From contig JANXTZ010000030.1 of NCBI GenBank assembly GCA_025352125.1, positions 1 to 64,000 of the forward strand: 64,000 nt of DNA, given 5' to 3'. The position numbers were made by a program, and so were the translations under genes. Every line of letters starts with the position of its first letter. The stretch's first letter is position 1. The notes beneath the pieces are model-generated. The model had not been told where the DNA came from and made no database searches. It saw only the letters and a list, made by a program, of their open reading frames with translations. Positions 24,411 to 32,914 of the stretch are shown piece by piece. This DNA is from Deinococcales bacterium (GTDB taxonomy: Bacteria > Deinococcota > Deinococci > Deinococcales > JAAFIG01).

Positions 24411-24439
24411 TTGACAATCAAACCCACAAGGATTATGGT
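24411..24439 (+). promoter_or_regulatory. ABC transporter promoter
   Basis: TTGACA (24411-24416), 17-base spacer, TATGGT (24434-24439). The operator at 24439 starts on its last base. Confidence 0.8.
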
Positions 24440-24460
24440 TTTCGTAAGCGTTTACGAAAA
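24439..24460. promoter_or_regulatory. Main LacI-type operator
   Basis: Near-perfect 22-bp palindrome with arms TTTTCGTAA and TTACGAAAA around GCGT, centred on CG as in LacI/GalR-family operators. It covers the expected transcription start, so the repressor would block initiation. Confidence 0.85.
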
Positions 24461-24563
24461 TAATATTTCTCGAGCATTTCGCTTGAGGGATATGCGGCTT
24501 GGGCGAACATTTGGGTTCGTACAGCACAATAGCGCTTGTCGCCCCTTGGGGCAAGGAGGAAGT

Positions 24564-25835
24564 ATGAAGCACGCAAAAATAGCCTTTGCAGTGACCCTGG
24601 TCACGGCAAGCCTCGCCACGCTCGCTTTGGCACAAGCAACCAAGACCATCAACGTCCTTGGTGCCTTCGGTGGTGCCGAAGCCACCAAATTTCAAGCGGT
24701 GATCGCCGTCTTTGAAGCCAAAAACCCGGGTATCAAAGTCAATTACTCGACCAGCGCCGATTTCAACACGGTTTTGAACGTCCGTGTTCAAAGCGGTGAC
24801 TATCCAGACATAGCCGGTATTCCACAACCAGGCGTGATGAAAGACCTGGCTGCGCAGGGCGCTCTGGCTCCAGTCGCCGCCGCCACCTCTGCATTGATCC
24901 GCAAGAACTACGCACCTGCCTGGGCAGATTTGGGCAAAGCGGACGACAAGAAAATTTATGGCGTGTTCCACCGCGTCAACGTCAAAGGCTTGGTGTTCTA
25001 CAACAAAACCGCGTTCGAGGGTGCAGGCTACAAGGTGCCCAAAACATGGGTCGAACTCCAGGCGCTCACCAAATCCATGGAATCCTCCAAAGCCGCGCCT
25101 TGGTGCGTCGGTATGGAATCGGGCGGCGCGACGGGTTGGGTTGCCACAGACTGGCTCGAGAACATCATGCTCCGCACCCAAACCACCAAAATTTATGACC
25201 AGTGGATCAGCGGCGCGGTTCACTTCAACTCCGAACCCGTCAAAAATGCCTTCAAGATCGTAGACAGCATTTGGGGCAATCCAAAAGCCGTTTACGGTGG
25301 TCGAGGCTCCATCGCCGCCACCAGCTTCCTCGACTCTGCCAAAGGCTTGTTCACCAGCCCACAACAATGCTGGTTGCACATGCAAGGCAGCTTCGCCACC
25401 GACTTCTTGCAAGACTCAATCAAAAAGAATCTCGATGCCAACGTTGGCGTGTTTGTTCTCCCAATGATCAACACCAAGCTCCCAACAACCCTGGAAGTTG
25501 GCGGCGACCAATGGGTGATGTTCAAGGGCAAGAACCGTCCCGAAGTTCAAAAATTCATGTCATTCCTGGCAACGGGCGCTTCGGCTGACCCTTGGTCAAA
25601 ACTTGGCGGCGGTCTGTTCCCACACAAAGACCAAAACCTTGACGCTTACTCGACCAAGCTCGAGCGCAGCTTCACCGAAATCATCCTGAGCGCAAAATCA
25701 GCCCGCTTTGACGCAAGCGACGCCATGCCATCGGCAGTCAACCAAGCCTTCTGGAAGGGCACAACCGATTGGGTCACGGGCGGCGGTACACTCGATTCAG
25801 TCCTGAATGATATTGACGCTGCTTACAAGAAGTAA
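24564..25835 (+). CDS. Sugar ABC transporter, periplasmic binding protein
   Basis: The 423-residue extracytoplasmic receptor that delivers a sugar to the two permeases downstream. Signal peptide MKHAKIAFAVTLVTASLATLALAQ-A-type with cleavage after ALA. The mature protein follows the family-1 solute-binding pattern: INVLGAFGGAEATKFQAVI, NPGIKVNYSTSADFNTVLNV, YPDIAGIPQPGVM and KGLVFYNKTAFEGAGYKVP. It is closest in feel to AglE-like alpha-glucoside receptors, but substrate cannot be fixed. The ATG at 24564 has AAGGAGG 6 bases upstream; longer open sequence before it is leader. CTCGAG is rare here (two copies in 1.3 kb), consistent with codon-constrained high expression or later acquisition. Confidence 0.93.
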   Translation: MKHAKIAFAVTLVTASLATLALAQATKTINVLGAFGGAEATKFQAVIAVFEAKNPGIKVNYSTSADFNTVLNVRVQSGDYPDIAGIPQPGVMKDLAAQGALAPVAAATSALIRKNYAPAWADLGKADDKKIYGVFHRVNVKGLVFYNKTAFEGAGYKVPKTWVELQALTKSMESSKAAPWCVGMESGGATGWVATDWLENIMLRTQTTKIYDQWISGAVHFNSEPVKNAFKIVDSIWGNPKAVYGGRGSIAATSFLDSAKGLFTSPQQCWLHMQGSFATDFLQDSIKKNLDANVGVFVLPMINTKLPTTLEVGGDQWVMFKGKNRPEVQKFMSFLATGASADPWSKLGGGLFPHKDQNLDAYSTKLERSFTEIILSAKSARFDASDAMPSAVNQAFWKGTTDWVTGGGTLDSVLNDIDAAYKK

Positions 25836-25928
25836 ACAAATCGCGTAGACTCGAGGGGCGAAGGTTTGACCTTTCGCCCCTTCGCCATCCTGAAAACAAC
25901 CGCACTCAAAAGCATACCGGAGGCGCAC

Positions 25929-27035
25929 ATGGTTCAGCCAAGCTCGAGTCAACCGAGGCAATCAACTTCAAACCCCACAACCCTTGCTGGACTGATTGCC
26001 GCATTGGTCGTTACCCTTTTCGTGTATTTCCAAGTTTTCTTATTCTTACGTGAAGGCACAGCCAACCCTTGGATTATTTTTATCGTGTCTTTGCTCTGGG
26101 GTATTGGTGGGATTTGGTTGTTGTTCACGCTGGTCACCTCAATTGTTGATTTGTTGCCCAGCAAATACCGCCAAGGCATCATGCCCTGGGTGTTCGCAGC
26201 CCCAGCCATTTTGTTGGTCTTTTATTACCTGTTGATCCCAACGTTTCGTACCTTCTGGCTCAGTTTGCTCGATGCAAAATCGGACAAATTTGTTGGTCTG
26301 GACAATTATATTTTTGCCTTTACCAGCCCTGCAATGCTCGAGAGTTTCAAAAATAACCTGATCTGGATCATTTTTGGTGGCGGTTTAAGCGTGGCGCTCG
26401 GTTTGTTGATTGCCGCACTTTCGGATCGTACCCGACCAAGTTTTGAAGTCAGCGTCAAAACCCTGGTGTTTTTACCGATGGCCATCAGCATGGTTGGTGC
26501 TGCCGTCATCTGGAAACTCGTGTATCAGTATTCACCTGCCGGTGCAAGCCAAATTGGTTTATTAAACTCGATTGGTACAACTCTTGGTGCCAGCCCCATT
26601 CCTTTTATGATCACCCGAAGCATCAACACGTACCTGCTGGTGATCATCCTGATCTGGATGCAGACAGGATTTGCTTTGGTGGTTTTTGCCGCCGCCATCA
26701 AAGGCTTGCCCTCCGAGTTGCTCGAGGCTGCCAGGATTGATGGCGCAACCGAATTGCAATCATTTTTTAAAATCACGATTCCCTACATTCAAGTCACGAT
26801 CATTTCTGTCTCGACCACCATTGTCATTTCGACCCTCAAAGTCTTTGATATTGTTTTTGGCATGACAGGCGGCAACTACGGTACGCAAGTGATTGCCAAC
26901 GAACAGTACACCCAAATGTTCCGAAGTTTTGATTATGGACGCGGTGCAGCCGTGGCAATGGTTCTATTGATTGCGGTTTTGCCAGTGGTTTATTTTAACG
27001 TCAGAGATTTCGGTAAAGAAGCCAAAGGCTTTTAA
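25929..27035 (+). CDS. Sugar ABC transporter permease (MalF/AglF type)
   Basis: A 368-residue inner-membrane permease with about eight membrane segments. An N-terminal two-segment extension (about 15-75) precedes the six-segment core. The ATPase-contacting EAA loop is seen as LLEAARIDGATELQSFFKITIP. Start ATG at 25929 has GGAGG 6 bases upstream; the frame is open earlier but lacks a ribosome site. It follows the receptor by 93 bases and precedes the second permease by 25. No ATP-binding subunit is encoded in the operon, so it probably uses a shared MsiK/MalK-type ATPase from elsewhere. Confidence 0.93.
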   Translation: MVQPSSSQPRQSTSNPTTLAGLIAALVVTLFVYFQVFLFLREGTANPWIIFIVSLLWGIGGIWLLFTLVTSIVDLLPSKYRQGIMPWVFAAPAILLVFYYLLIPTFRTFWLSLLDAKSDKFVGLDNYIFAFTSPAMLESFKNNLIWIIFGGGLSVALGLLIAALSDRTRPSFEVSVKTLVFLPMAISMVGAAVIWKLVYQYSPAGASQIGLLNSIGTTLGASPIPFMITRSINTYLLVIILIWMQTGFALVVFAAAIKGLPSELLEAARIDGATELQSFFKITIPYIQVTIISVSTTIVISTLKVFDIVFGMTGGNYGTQVIANEQYTQMFRSFDYGRGAAVAMVLLIAVLPVVYFNVRDFGKEAKGF

Positions 27036-27060
27036 ACTCGAGCCAGAAAGTGAGGAACCA

Positions 27061-27987
27061 ATGTCTGTTGCAAAACGACCCACTCCAGTCAAACGCAAGT
27101 CACTCAACGTCAGCGAACTGAGTCCAACATCGAAATTCTTCGTGTATGGCATTCTCGTTTTGATTGCATTGTTCTGGACCGTTCCAACGTTGGGCTTGCT
27201 GATCACCTCGATTCGTATTCCTGACGATGCCTCGAACAGTGGTTGGTGGACGGTCTTTACAGGCAATGCCCACTTGACCTTGCAAAACTATGTTGACGTG
27301 CTTGGAACGGGCGGCGGCGAGGCAAGCAATACCGCCGCCACCATCAACCTCAACCAAGCTATTGTCAACACGATCATCATGGCAGTGCCCTCGACCGTCA
27401 TTCCTATTTTCTTGGCGGCAATTGCTGCCTATGCTTTTGCTTGGATGGTCTTTCCAGGACGCAAAATCTTATTTATGATTTTGGTCGCGTTGCTGGTCGT
27501 TCCCTTGCAAATGTCACTGATCCCGATTTTGCGCGATTACCGCGTGCTGGGTTTAAACGGCACTTTTCTTGGGGTCTGGCTTGCCAACACTGGTTTTGGT
27601 TTACCCTTGGCAACCTATCTGCTGTACAACTACATTGTCACCTTACCCAGAGAAGTCTTTGAATCTGCCGTGATTGACGGTGCATCGCACCCAGTCATGT
27701 TCACCAAATTGGTTGTGCCTTTAAGTGTTCCAGCCTTTGCTTCGTTTGCCATTTTTCAATTTTTATGGGTCTGGAATGGCGTGCTGATTCCGTTGGTGTT
27801 CTTGGGTGACAAACAAAATGTCACCGTGCTGCCGCAACGCATTTTGCAGATGATCGGCACTTACGGCGCAAACTGGACCATCTTGACGGCGGGAGCGTTC
27901 GTTTCGATGGCAATTCCACTGGCAATTTTTATCGGTTTTCAACGGTATTTCGTGCGTGGAATGCTGGCAGGCAGCGTCAAAGGTTAA
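27061..27987 (+). CDS. Sugar ABC transporter permease (MalG/AglG type)
   Basis: A 308-residue permease, partner of the previous one. Six membrane segments starting at about residue 27, and the EAA loop VFESAVIDGASHPVMFTKLVVP. An inserted segment after the first helix (GGEASNTAATINLNQ) is typical of the AglG group. The ATG at 27061 has a GAGG ribosome site 5 bases upstream. It ends the operon at a strong terminator (28008-28038). Confidence 0.93.
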   Translation: MSVAKRPTPVKRKSLNVSELSPTSKFFVYGILVLIALFWTVPTLGLLITSIRIPDDASNSGWWTVFTGNAHLTLQNYVDVLGTGGGEASNTAATINLNQAIVNTIIMAVPSTVIPIFLAAIAAYAFAWMVFPGRKILFMILVALLVVPLQMSLIPILRDYRVLGLNGTFLGVWLANTGFGLPLATYLLYNYIVTLPREVFESAVIDGASHPVMFTKLVVPLSVPAFASFAIFQFLWVWNGVLIPLVFLGDKQNVTVLPQRILQMIGTYGANWTILTAGAFVSMAIPLAIFIGFQRYFVRGMLAGSVKG

Positions 27988-28007
27988 CTTCAATTTTTGA
28001 GAATTTT

Positions 28008-28038
28008 AAAGCCCGAGCATCTTGTCTCGGGCTTTTTT
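28008..28038 (+). terminator. Terminator of sugar ABC operon
   Basis: AAAGCCCGAG (28008-28017) pairs perfectly with CTCGGGCTTT (28026-28035) across an 8-base loop, followed by TTT. Confidence 0.92.
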
Positions 28039-28073
28039 ATTGACGTTTTATTCGACTCGAGCAAAACCTATAC

Positions 28074-28124
28074 GGTGTGCCGTGCGCACCGTCATGCAAG
28101 TGAAACTGGTGCGCACGGCGCACC
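28074..28124. repeat. Inverted repeat with GTGCGC-rich arms (17 bp)
   Basis: Arms at 28074-28090 and 28108-28124 (GGTGCGCACGGCGCACC) are complementary with one mismatch around 17 bases. The core GTGCGC...GCGCAC with flanking CCCTAC resembles the palindromes at 40000 and 48560. It lies just past the 3' end of the GH32 gene. Confidence 0.65.
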
Positions 28125-28136
28125 CTACCGAAATTT

Positions 28137-29582
28137 TTAAGCGCTACTTGAGTTCAATTCCCAAATCTGGGCAGTCACCTGAACCGTGCCGCCGATGGCG
28201 TACACCTCGAGTCCATCACTTTCAAAACTTGGATAAATCAAATCGGTCATCACGACTTGACCATTTTGCGCAAAAACCTCGAGAGAAGATTGATCGACAA
28301 AAATTTGCAATTGCAATTCGTCAGCCTCGAGTTTGAGATGCGCAGCGTGTTTTCCCGCAAAGCGTTCACTGAAATCAGTTTTGCCAGATTGCGTGCGGTC
28401 AACGAACAATTCTTGATGCTTGAGGTTGTACCCAACAGTCGTAAACTCGTTTTCTCCAACCCGAACTTTTAAACCAAATTCTGTGGCGGTCGCAGCTTTG
28501 AAGGTCATGACAATCTCGAGTTTTGTCCCTCGAGCCTCCAAGGTGGTGCTGCCCTCGAGAATGCTTGTTGCTGGCAGGCTGTACAATCGCCCACGAAGCG
28601 CCTCGAGTTCACGGACGGGTTCTTGCACCAAACGCAAGCGACCTGCGACCTCCTCGAGCCTCAGGCGGCGCGGGATGGTCATTGCACCGCACCAAGGGTG
28701 CGTCGGGGTTTCACGGGCATAATTCCAGTTGCTCATCCAGCCCAACCACATTCTGCGCCCGTCGGGAACGTCCGACCAGGAAATGGCGGCGTAAAAATCC
28801 TGCCCGAAATCCAGCCAGTTTGGTTCAAGTTCGAGATTATCTGGCACAAACTGTACTCCGTCAAACTGCCCGACAAAATACTTTCCGGCAATGCGTCCCA
28901 AAGGATCGGTTTCAAAGACATCAACTTTTAAAACCCAACGGCTGAAGCTCGAGTTGCCAATGTTTAACTCGAACAATTCAGGCACTTCCCACAGCCTGTC
29001 CGTGGTGTTGGGGGGCGCAAAATCACTCTGATGCACCCAGGTTTTCAGGTCGGATGAAGCGTAAAAACTGACTTTTAACTGGTCGGCGAGCACCACGATC
29101 ATGACCCATTTCTGGCTGGGTTCGTGCCAGAACACTTTGGGATCACGAAAATCTTTGATGCCAATGTCGAGCACAGGGTTGCCCTCAAAGAGTGTCCAAG
29201 TGCGTCCGTGATCGTTGCTGAACGCAAGGCGTTGATCTTGGCGCATGAGGGCATCGTTTTGACCCGTAAAGACAATTACCAAAGGTGGTTGATTGTTTAT
29301 ACCAAAGCCGCTCGAGTTGTGCCAATCCACCACCGCACAACCCGAAAACGCCATGATGCCCTCAGTCTCGGGAATTGCCACGGGGAAGTGTTGCCAGTGT
29401 ACCAAGTCGGGGCTGATGGCATGACCCCAACTCATGTGTCCCCAATCGTTGCCAAACGGGTTGAATTGAAAAAACAGATGGTACTCGCCCGCAAAGAACA
29501 CCAAACCGTTCGGGTCGTTGATCCAATTTTGCGGTGATGTGAAATGAAAACCAGGTCGGAAAAGATCGATTGAGTTGGTCAC
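28137..29582 (-). CDS. Glycoside hydrolase family 32, beta-fructosidase
   Basis: Hydrolyses terminal beta-fructofuranosyl bonds (sucrose, levan or inulin). It is 481 residues: N-terminal five-blade propeller with nucleophile Asp23 in NWINDPNGL, transition-state Asp in FRDPK (145-149), and acid/base Glu199 in WEVPE where most relatives have ECP. A C-terminal beta-sandwich (about 345-481) includes VDQSSLEVFAQNG. No signal peptide, so the enzyme is cytoplasmic and would act on imported sugar. Start GTG at 29582 with TATAAA 6 bases upstream. Convergent with the sugar transporter, which suggests a sucrose or fructo-oligosaccharide pathway. Confidence 0.94.
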   Translation of the reverse strand: MTNSIDLFRPGFHFTSPQNWINDPNGLVFFAGEYHLFFQFNPFGNDWGHMSWGHAISPDLVHWQHFPVAIPETEGIMAFSGCAVVDWHNSSGFGINNQPPLVIVFTGQNDALMRQDQRLAFSNDHGRTWTLFEGNPVLDIGIKDFRDPKVFWHEPSQKWVMIVVLADQLKVSFYASSDLKTWVHQSDFAPPNTTDRLWEVPELFELNIGNSSFSRWVLKVDVFETDPLGRIAGKYFVGQFDGVQFVPDNLELEPNWLDFGQDFYAAISWSDVPDGRRMWLGWMSNWNYARETPTHPWCGAMTIPRRLRLEEVAGRLRLVQEPVRELEALRGRLYSLPATSILEGSTTLEARGTKLEIVMTFKAATATEFGLKVRVGENEFTTVGYNLKHQELFVDRTQSGKTDFSERFAGKHAAHLKLEADELQLQIFVDQSSLEVFAQNGQVVMTDLIYPSFESDGLEVYAIGGTVQVTAQIWELNSSSA

Positions 29583-29834
29583 AAAAGATTTATACCAGTT
29601 ATCTGCGAGCCGAAAACAAAAATTTTAATCTCAGATCATGAGGCTGTGCTGTTTGTGAAAGCTCGAGAATCAATTTAGCTGCAATCGAGCTTTTCAAAAC
29701 CACTTGGGTTTGGTTGAGATGGCAATAGGACAAGTTCATTTTTTTGTGAATTTGATGGCGAAATCTGGAATTCTCAAGGGCATTTTTAAGACTTCAAATC
29801 GCCATGATCTACGGTCATTTTTCGTCGAATTGTG

Positions 29835-29840
29835 TACGAT
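29835..29840 (+). promoter_or_regulatory. -10 box TACGAT, leaderless type
   Basis: TACGAT is 5 bases before the ATG at 29846. The rest of the 260-base gap from 29583 shows no gene. Confidence 0.4.
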
Positions 29841-29845
29841 GGGTC

Positions 29846-31219
29846 ATGAATCAAATTCAGGACTTGACGGGTTTTCCAGACTTAAGAACGCAAATTCTGG
29901 AGGGCATGAAGGCTTTTCAAGTGCCTGGTCTGGCGCTCGGCATCATTCAAGACGGGCAGTGGTTTGCTGAGGGTTTTGGGGTCACCAGCATCGCCAACCC
30001 GCTTCCAGTCACCACCGACACGACCTTCCAGATCGGTTCGACCAGCAAAACCGTGACCGCCACCGTCATCATGATGCTGGCTGAGCAGGGCAAACTCGAG
30101 CTTGATGCACCCGTTAAAACCCACTTACCAAACCTCGAGTTGCAAGATTCGGATGTGGCGGCTCGGGTCACGGTGCGACATTTGCTGAACCACACGGCGG
30201 GTTGGGCTGGGGATTTGTTCGTGAACACGGGCGACGGTGACGATGCGCTCGGGTTGTACGTGCAAAAAATGCGTGACTTGCCGCAGTTGACGCCACTTGG
30301 TGAGGTCTGGCATTACAACAACGCGGCGTTCGGTCTGGCGGGGCGCGTGGTTGAGGCTGTGACTGGGAAAACCTTTGAAAATGTTGCAACGGAACTGGTG
30401 CTCGAACCGCTCGCGATGACGCACAGTTCGTATTTTCCAACCGAGGCGATGCTCGAGCGTTTTGTGGTGGGGCATTTTGTGGATGAAAACGATGCAGTTC
30501 AAGTTTCTCACCCTTGGGCGTTGGCGCGGAACACCGCTAGCGTGGGACGGATCAATTCGAGCGTGATCGATCAACTCAAATACGCGCAATTTCATCTGGG
30601 AGACGGGACAACGCCTGCTGGCAAACGGTTGCTCTCGAGCGAGTCGATGGTTGTAATGCAGACGCCCACCGTGAAAGGGGCAAACGGTGCAATGCACGCG
30701 GTGGCTTGGTTTGTACACGATCTTGCTGGGACAAAACTGGTGCGTCACGGCGGTGCGACCAACGGACAGATGTCAGAATTTTACCTTGTGCCAGAACGAA
30801 ATTTTGCCTGGACGATCCTGACCAACGCTGAAAAGGGACGCGCCTTGAATACCGAAATGATCGGTTTTGTCCACCAGCATCTTCTTGGCTTGAAGGATTC
30901 AGAACCTGAGCATTTGACGCTGGGTGCGGCAGAACTCGAGCCATTTTTGGGGTCTTACCGCGACACCAACTTTGGCACGGTCATCGAATTCAAACTCGAG
31001 GCTGGAAACCTGATACGCCACATTGCCCCTGGCGATTACTCGGGTGTGACCAGCATTGTCACGCCGCCACCGCCCGACGCCAAATGTACTTTTATTCCCG
31101 ATGAGCGGGTTTTGGTGCTCGAGGGAGATGGCAAGGGTGTGAAGCTCGAGTTTTTGCGAGATTCAAGCGCTAAAATACGCTATTTGCGCTCGGGTGGACG
31201 ATTGTATTTTAGGGTTTGA
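29846..31219 (+). CDS. Serine hydrolase, beta-lactamase class C / penicillin-binding family
   Basis: A 457-residue protein of the AmpC/EstB/D-aminopeptidase superfamily. Nucleophile Ser65 and Lys68 in IGSTSK, Tyr in WHYNNAAF (the YxN motif), and a third-motif candidate HGG in VRHGGATNG. No signal peptide is seen, so it is probably cytosolic and more likely an esterase or peptidase than a beta-lactamase. A C-terminal lipocalin-like extension (about 365-457) is common in this group. The ATG at 29846 is preferred over one 14 codons earlier because of the -10 box between them. Confidence 0.9.
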   Translation: MNQIQDLTGFPDLRTQILEGMKAFQVPGLALGIIQDGQWFAEGFGVTSIANPLPVTTDTTFQIGSTSKTVTATVIMMLAEQGKLELDAPVKTHLPNLELQDSDVAARVTVRHLLNHTAGWAGDLFVNTGDGDDALGLYVQKMRDLPQLTPLGEVWHYNNAAFGLAGRVVEAVTGKTFENVATELVLEPLAMTHSSYFPTEAMLERFVVGHFVDENDAVQVSHPWALARNTASVGRINSSVIDQLKYAQFHLGDGTTPAGKRLLSSESMVVMQTPTVKGANGAMHAVAWFVHDLAGTKLVRHGGATNGQMSEFYLVPERNFAWTILTNAEKGRALNTEMIGFVHQHLLGLKDSEPEHLTLGAAELEPFLGSYRDTNFGTVIEFKLEAGNLIRHIAPGDYSGVTSIVTPPPPDAKCTFIPDERVLVLEGDGKGVKLEFLRDSSAKIRYLRSGGRLYFRV

Positions 31220-31339
31220 ACGCCCACATCCAAACAGATGGTGTTCAACGTACAACCAAATATGATCGGTCGTCTGGTGTCACCAAATCGTCCTCACCCG
31301 AACAGGGCAGCCTCAAGTGCAACGCTCAAGACGGCTGTG

Positions 31340-31345
31340 TATACT
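31340..31345 (+). promoter_or_regulatory. -10 box TATACT of sigma-factor operon
   Basis: Consensus-like TATACT 12 bases before ATG 31358 (9 before an in-frame GTG). No ribosome site follows. Confidence 0.5.
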
Positions 31346-31357
31346 TCAAACCAAGTG

Positions 31358-31915
31358 ATGATGAATGATTTGGATTGTACGGAACTGAGCAACGAGCTTT
31401 TGATGCTCGAGATCGCGGCGTGTTCTGAAGTTGCGCTGCGTGAATTGTACAAACGTTTTTCCAAACAAATTTACAGCCTGGCACGGCGCATGTTGCGCGA
31501 GGAAAGCGCCGCCGAGGATGTCACCCAGGAGGTGTTCGTGAAAATCTGGCAAAAAGCCCTGGATTACTCGAGCCTCAAGGGTGCGGTCAGCACTTGGGTC
31601 ATGACGATAGCGCATCACAGCACCGTCGATGCCATCAGACGTCGCGCCACGCAGGAAACCGTGGTGCTCGAGGACGGCGAACTCGAGCGTTACCCAGTTG
31701 ATCACGACGATGACCGCTTGGAGCAGGTCACGGTGTCTCGGGCGCTCGAGAGTCTCGAACCTGGGGAGCGCGGCTTGATTGAACTGGCGTACTTTGAGGG
31801 CTTGTCGCATTCGCAGCTTGCCACGCGCACCGGAATCCCGCTTGGTACGATCAAAACCCGTTTGCGTCTGGGGTTGCAAAAATTAAAAGCCGCGCTTGGA
31901 GAGTGGTCCGAATGA
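31358..31915 (+). CDS. ECF sigma factor (SigK/RpoE-like)
   Basis: A 185-residue group 4 sigma factor that directs RNA polymerase to alternative promoters. Region 2: ALRELYKRFSKQIYSLARRML and AEDVTQEVFVKIW, with AVSTWVMTIAHHSTVDAIRR; region 4: LIELAYFEGLSHSQLA and GIPLGTIKTRLRLGLQKLKAAL. Start assigned at 31358 just after TATACT; the frame is open 40 codons upstream. Its stop overlaps the ATG of the next gene (ATGA at 31912), the tight coupling usual for sigma/anti-sigma pairs. Confidence 0.93.
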   Translation: MMNDLDCTELSNELLMLEIAACSEVALRELYKRFSKQIYSLARRMLREESAAEDVTQEVFVKIWQKALDYSSLKGAVSTWVMTIAHHSTVDAIRRRATQETVVLEDGELERYPVDHDDDRLEQVTVSRALESLEPGERGLIELAYFEGLSHSQLATRTGIPLGTIKTRLRLGLQKLKAALGEWSE

Positions 31916-32874
31916 TAGCTCCTCTGCCTGTAAACGAAGTTTCCCGTCTTGCCGCCTTAAATCGCTATAAGGTGCTTGACACGCCATCCGAAGCGGTTTT
32001 TGATCAATTGGCTGGTTTGACCGCCGGACTGCTGAACGTGCCGATTGCGATGGTTGGTCTGATCGATCAGGAACGCCACTGGTTTAAAGCATCGGTTGGT
32101 GCAGATTTTCCGTACAACATGCGCGAGAACACGTTTTGCCAGTACACGATTCTCCAGAATGATGTGCTCTGCATTCCCGACACCCAACTCGATGATCGCG
32201 TGAACGATATTCTGCCCGTGACGCTTCTTGGCGTGCGTTTTTATGCGGGTGCGCCGTTGACCACGCCCGACGGTTTCAACATCGGCACGGTCTGCGTGTT
32301 CGATCACCAACCGCGCAGCCTCGAGCAAGCTGATCTGGACACTTTGGCGTTGCTGGCAAAACGCGTCATGGAAGCTTTGAATGACCGACTCGAGCATGGG
32401 GTCAGAGGCGATTCCAGGGATGTGATTTTGGCTTCGCTGCTGGACTCGATGGGTTTGGAGTCGTTGCCGTTGTTCGGGCAAGCCTTCAGTGAACCTGAAC
32501 CCGTTCTGGAAGATGCCGATGTCATCGCTCAAGTGTCGCAAGCCGTGCCGCAAAAACTCCCATCTGCGAACCTCGAGCAAGCCATAATCGAGCGCATCAA
32601 TACCCTGCCAGCCAAACCCGCCTTGGCTCGGGTGGTGCATTACGACTCGGAAATATTGCTGGCTCACGCTTTTGGCAGCGCAAGTGAGGGTTTTGTCTGG
32701 CAAGCTTGGGCATTCCTCGATTGTGACCCAAAAGCCCTGCCGCTCGAGGCATTTGTTGCCAGTACCAACTTTATCAGGCTGCCCGAAAACACCCGCATGG
32801 TTGGCTTGAGTCAGGAAACCAGGGGCGCAGAACATTTCGCGCCGAGCCGATTGTTGGCGCTGGGCAGAATTTAA
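31912..32874 (+). CDS. GAF-domain protein with RskA-like anti-sigma region (probable soluble anti-sigma factor)
   Basis: 320 residues, translationally coupled to the sigma gene by ATGA. Residues 8-160 are a GAF sensor domain of the LAALNRYKVLDTPSEAVFD type (SVGADFPYNMRENTFCQYTI, FYAGAPLTTPDGFNIGTVCV). The rest does not look like an enzyme: residues 165-235 are a helical segment ending VPQKLPSANLEQAIIERI, like the end of an anti-sigma domain, and 240-320 (VWQAWAFLD, then TRMVGLSQETRGAEHFAP and LLALGRI) echoes the C-terminal domain of RskA anti-sigma factors. No membrane segment is present, unlike RskA. I infer a cytosolic anti-sigma factor gated by a GAF ligand or redox signal. GAF is certain; the anti-sigma reading is inference. 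Confidence 0.65.
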   Translation: MIAPLPVNEVSRLAALNRYKVLDTPSEAVFDQLAGLTAGLLNVPIAMVGLIDQERHWFKASVGADFPYNMRENTFCQYTILQNDVLCIPDTQLDDRVNDILPVTLLGVRFYAGAPLTTPDGFNIGTVCVFDHQPRSLEQADLDTLALLAKRVMEALNDRLEHGVRGDSRDVILASLLDSMGLESLPLFGQAFSEPEPVLEDADVIAQVSQAVPQKLPSANLEQAIIERINTLPAKPALARVVHYDSEILLAHAFGSASEGFVWQAWAFLDCDPKALPLEAFVASTNFIRLPENTRMVGLSQETRGAEHFAPSRLLALGRI

Positions 32875-32902
32875 ACGTCATCAAATCCCAACCTGTTGCC
32901 CT

Positions 32903-32908
32903 TAAACT
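32903..32908 (+). promoter_or_regulatory. -10 box TAAACT overlapping a CTCGAG site
   Basis: TAAACTCGAGCC precedes the ATG at 32915: the -10 box and the CTCGAG palindrome share bases. Confidence 0.5.
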
Positions 32909-32914
32909 CGAGCC

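Larger units (their letters stand above)
24237..24563. other. Regulatory intergenic region between LacI regulator and ABC transporter
   Basis: 327 bases without a gene. It holds two LacI-type operators (24300-24320 and 24439-24460), a full transporter promoter (24411-24439) and a leader of about 115 bases ending in AAGGAGGAAG. Nothing coding is supported. Confidence 0.7.

Noticed and set aside
24378-25412. Long open frame (344 codons) opposite the sugar-binding protein
   Set aside because: It is the antisense shadow of a clearly coding, signal-peptide-bearing family protein, has no promoter or ribosome site and matches no family.
28074-28124. Inverted repeat after the transporter as insertion-sequence ends
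   Set aside because: The arms are only 17 bases apart and enclose no transposase; a REP-like element fits better.
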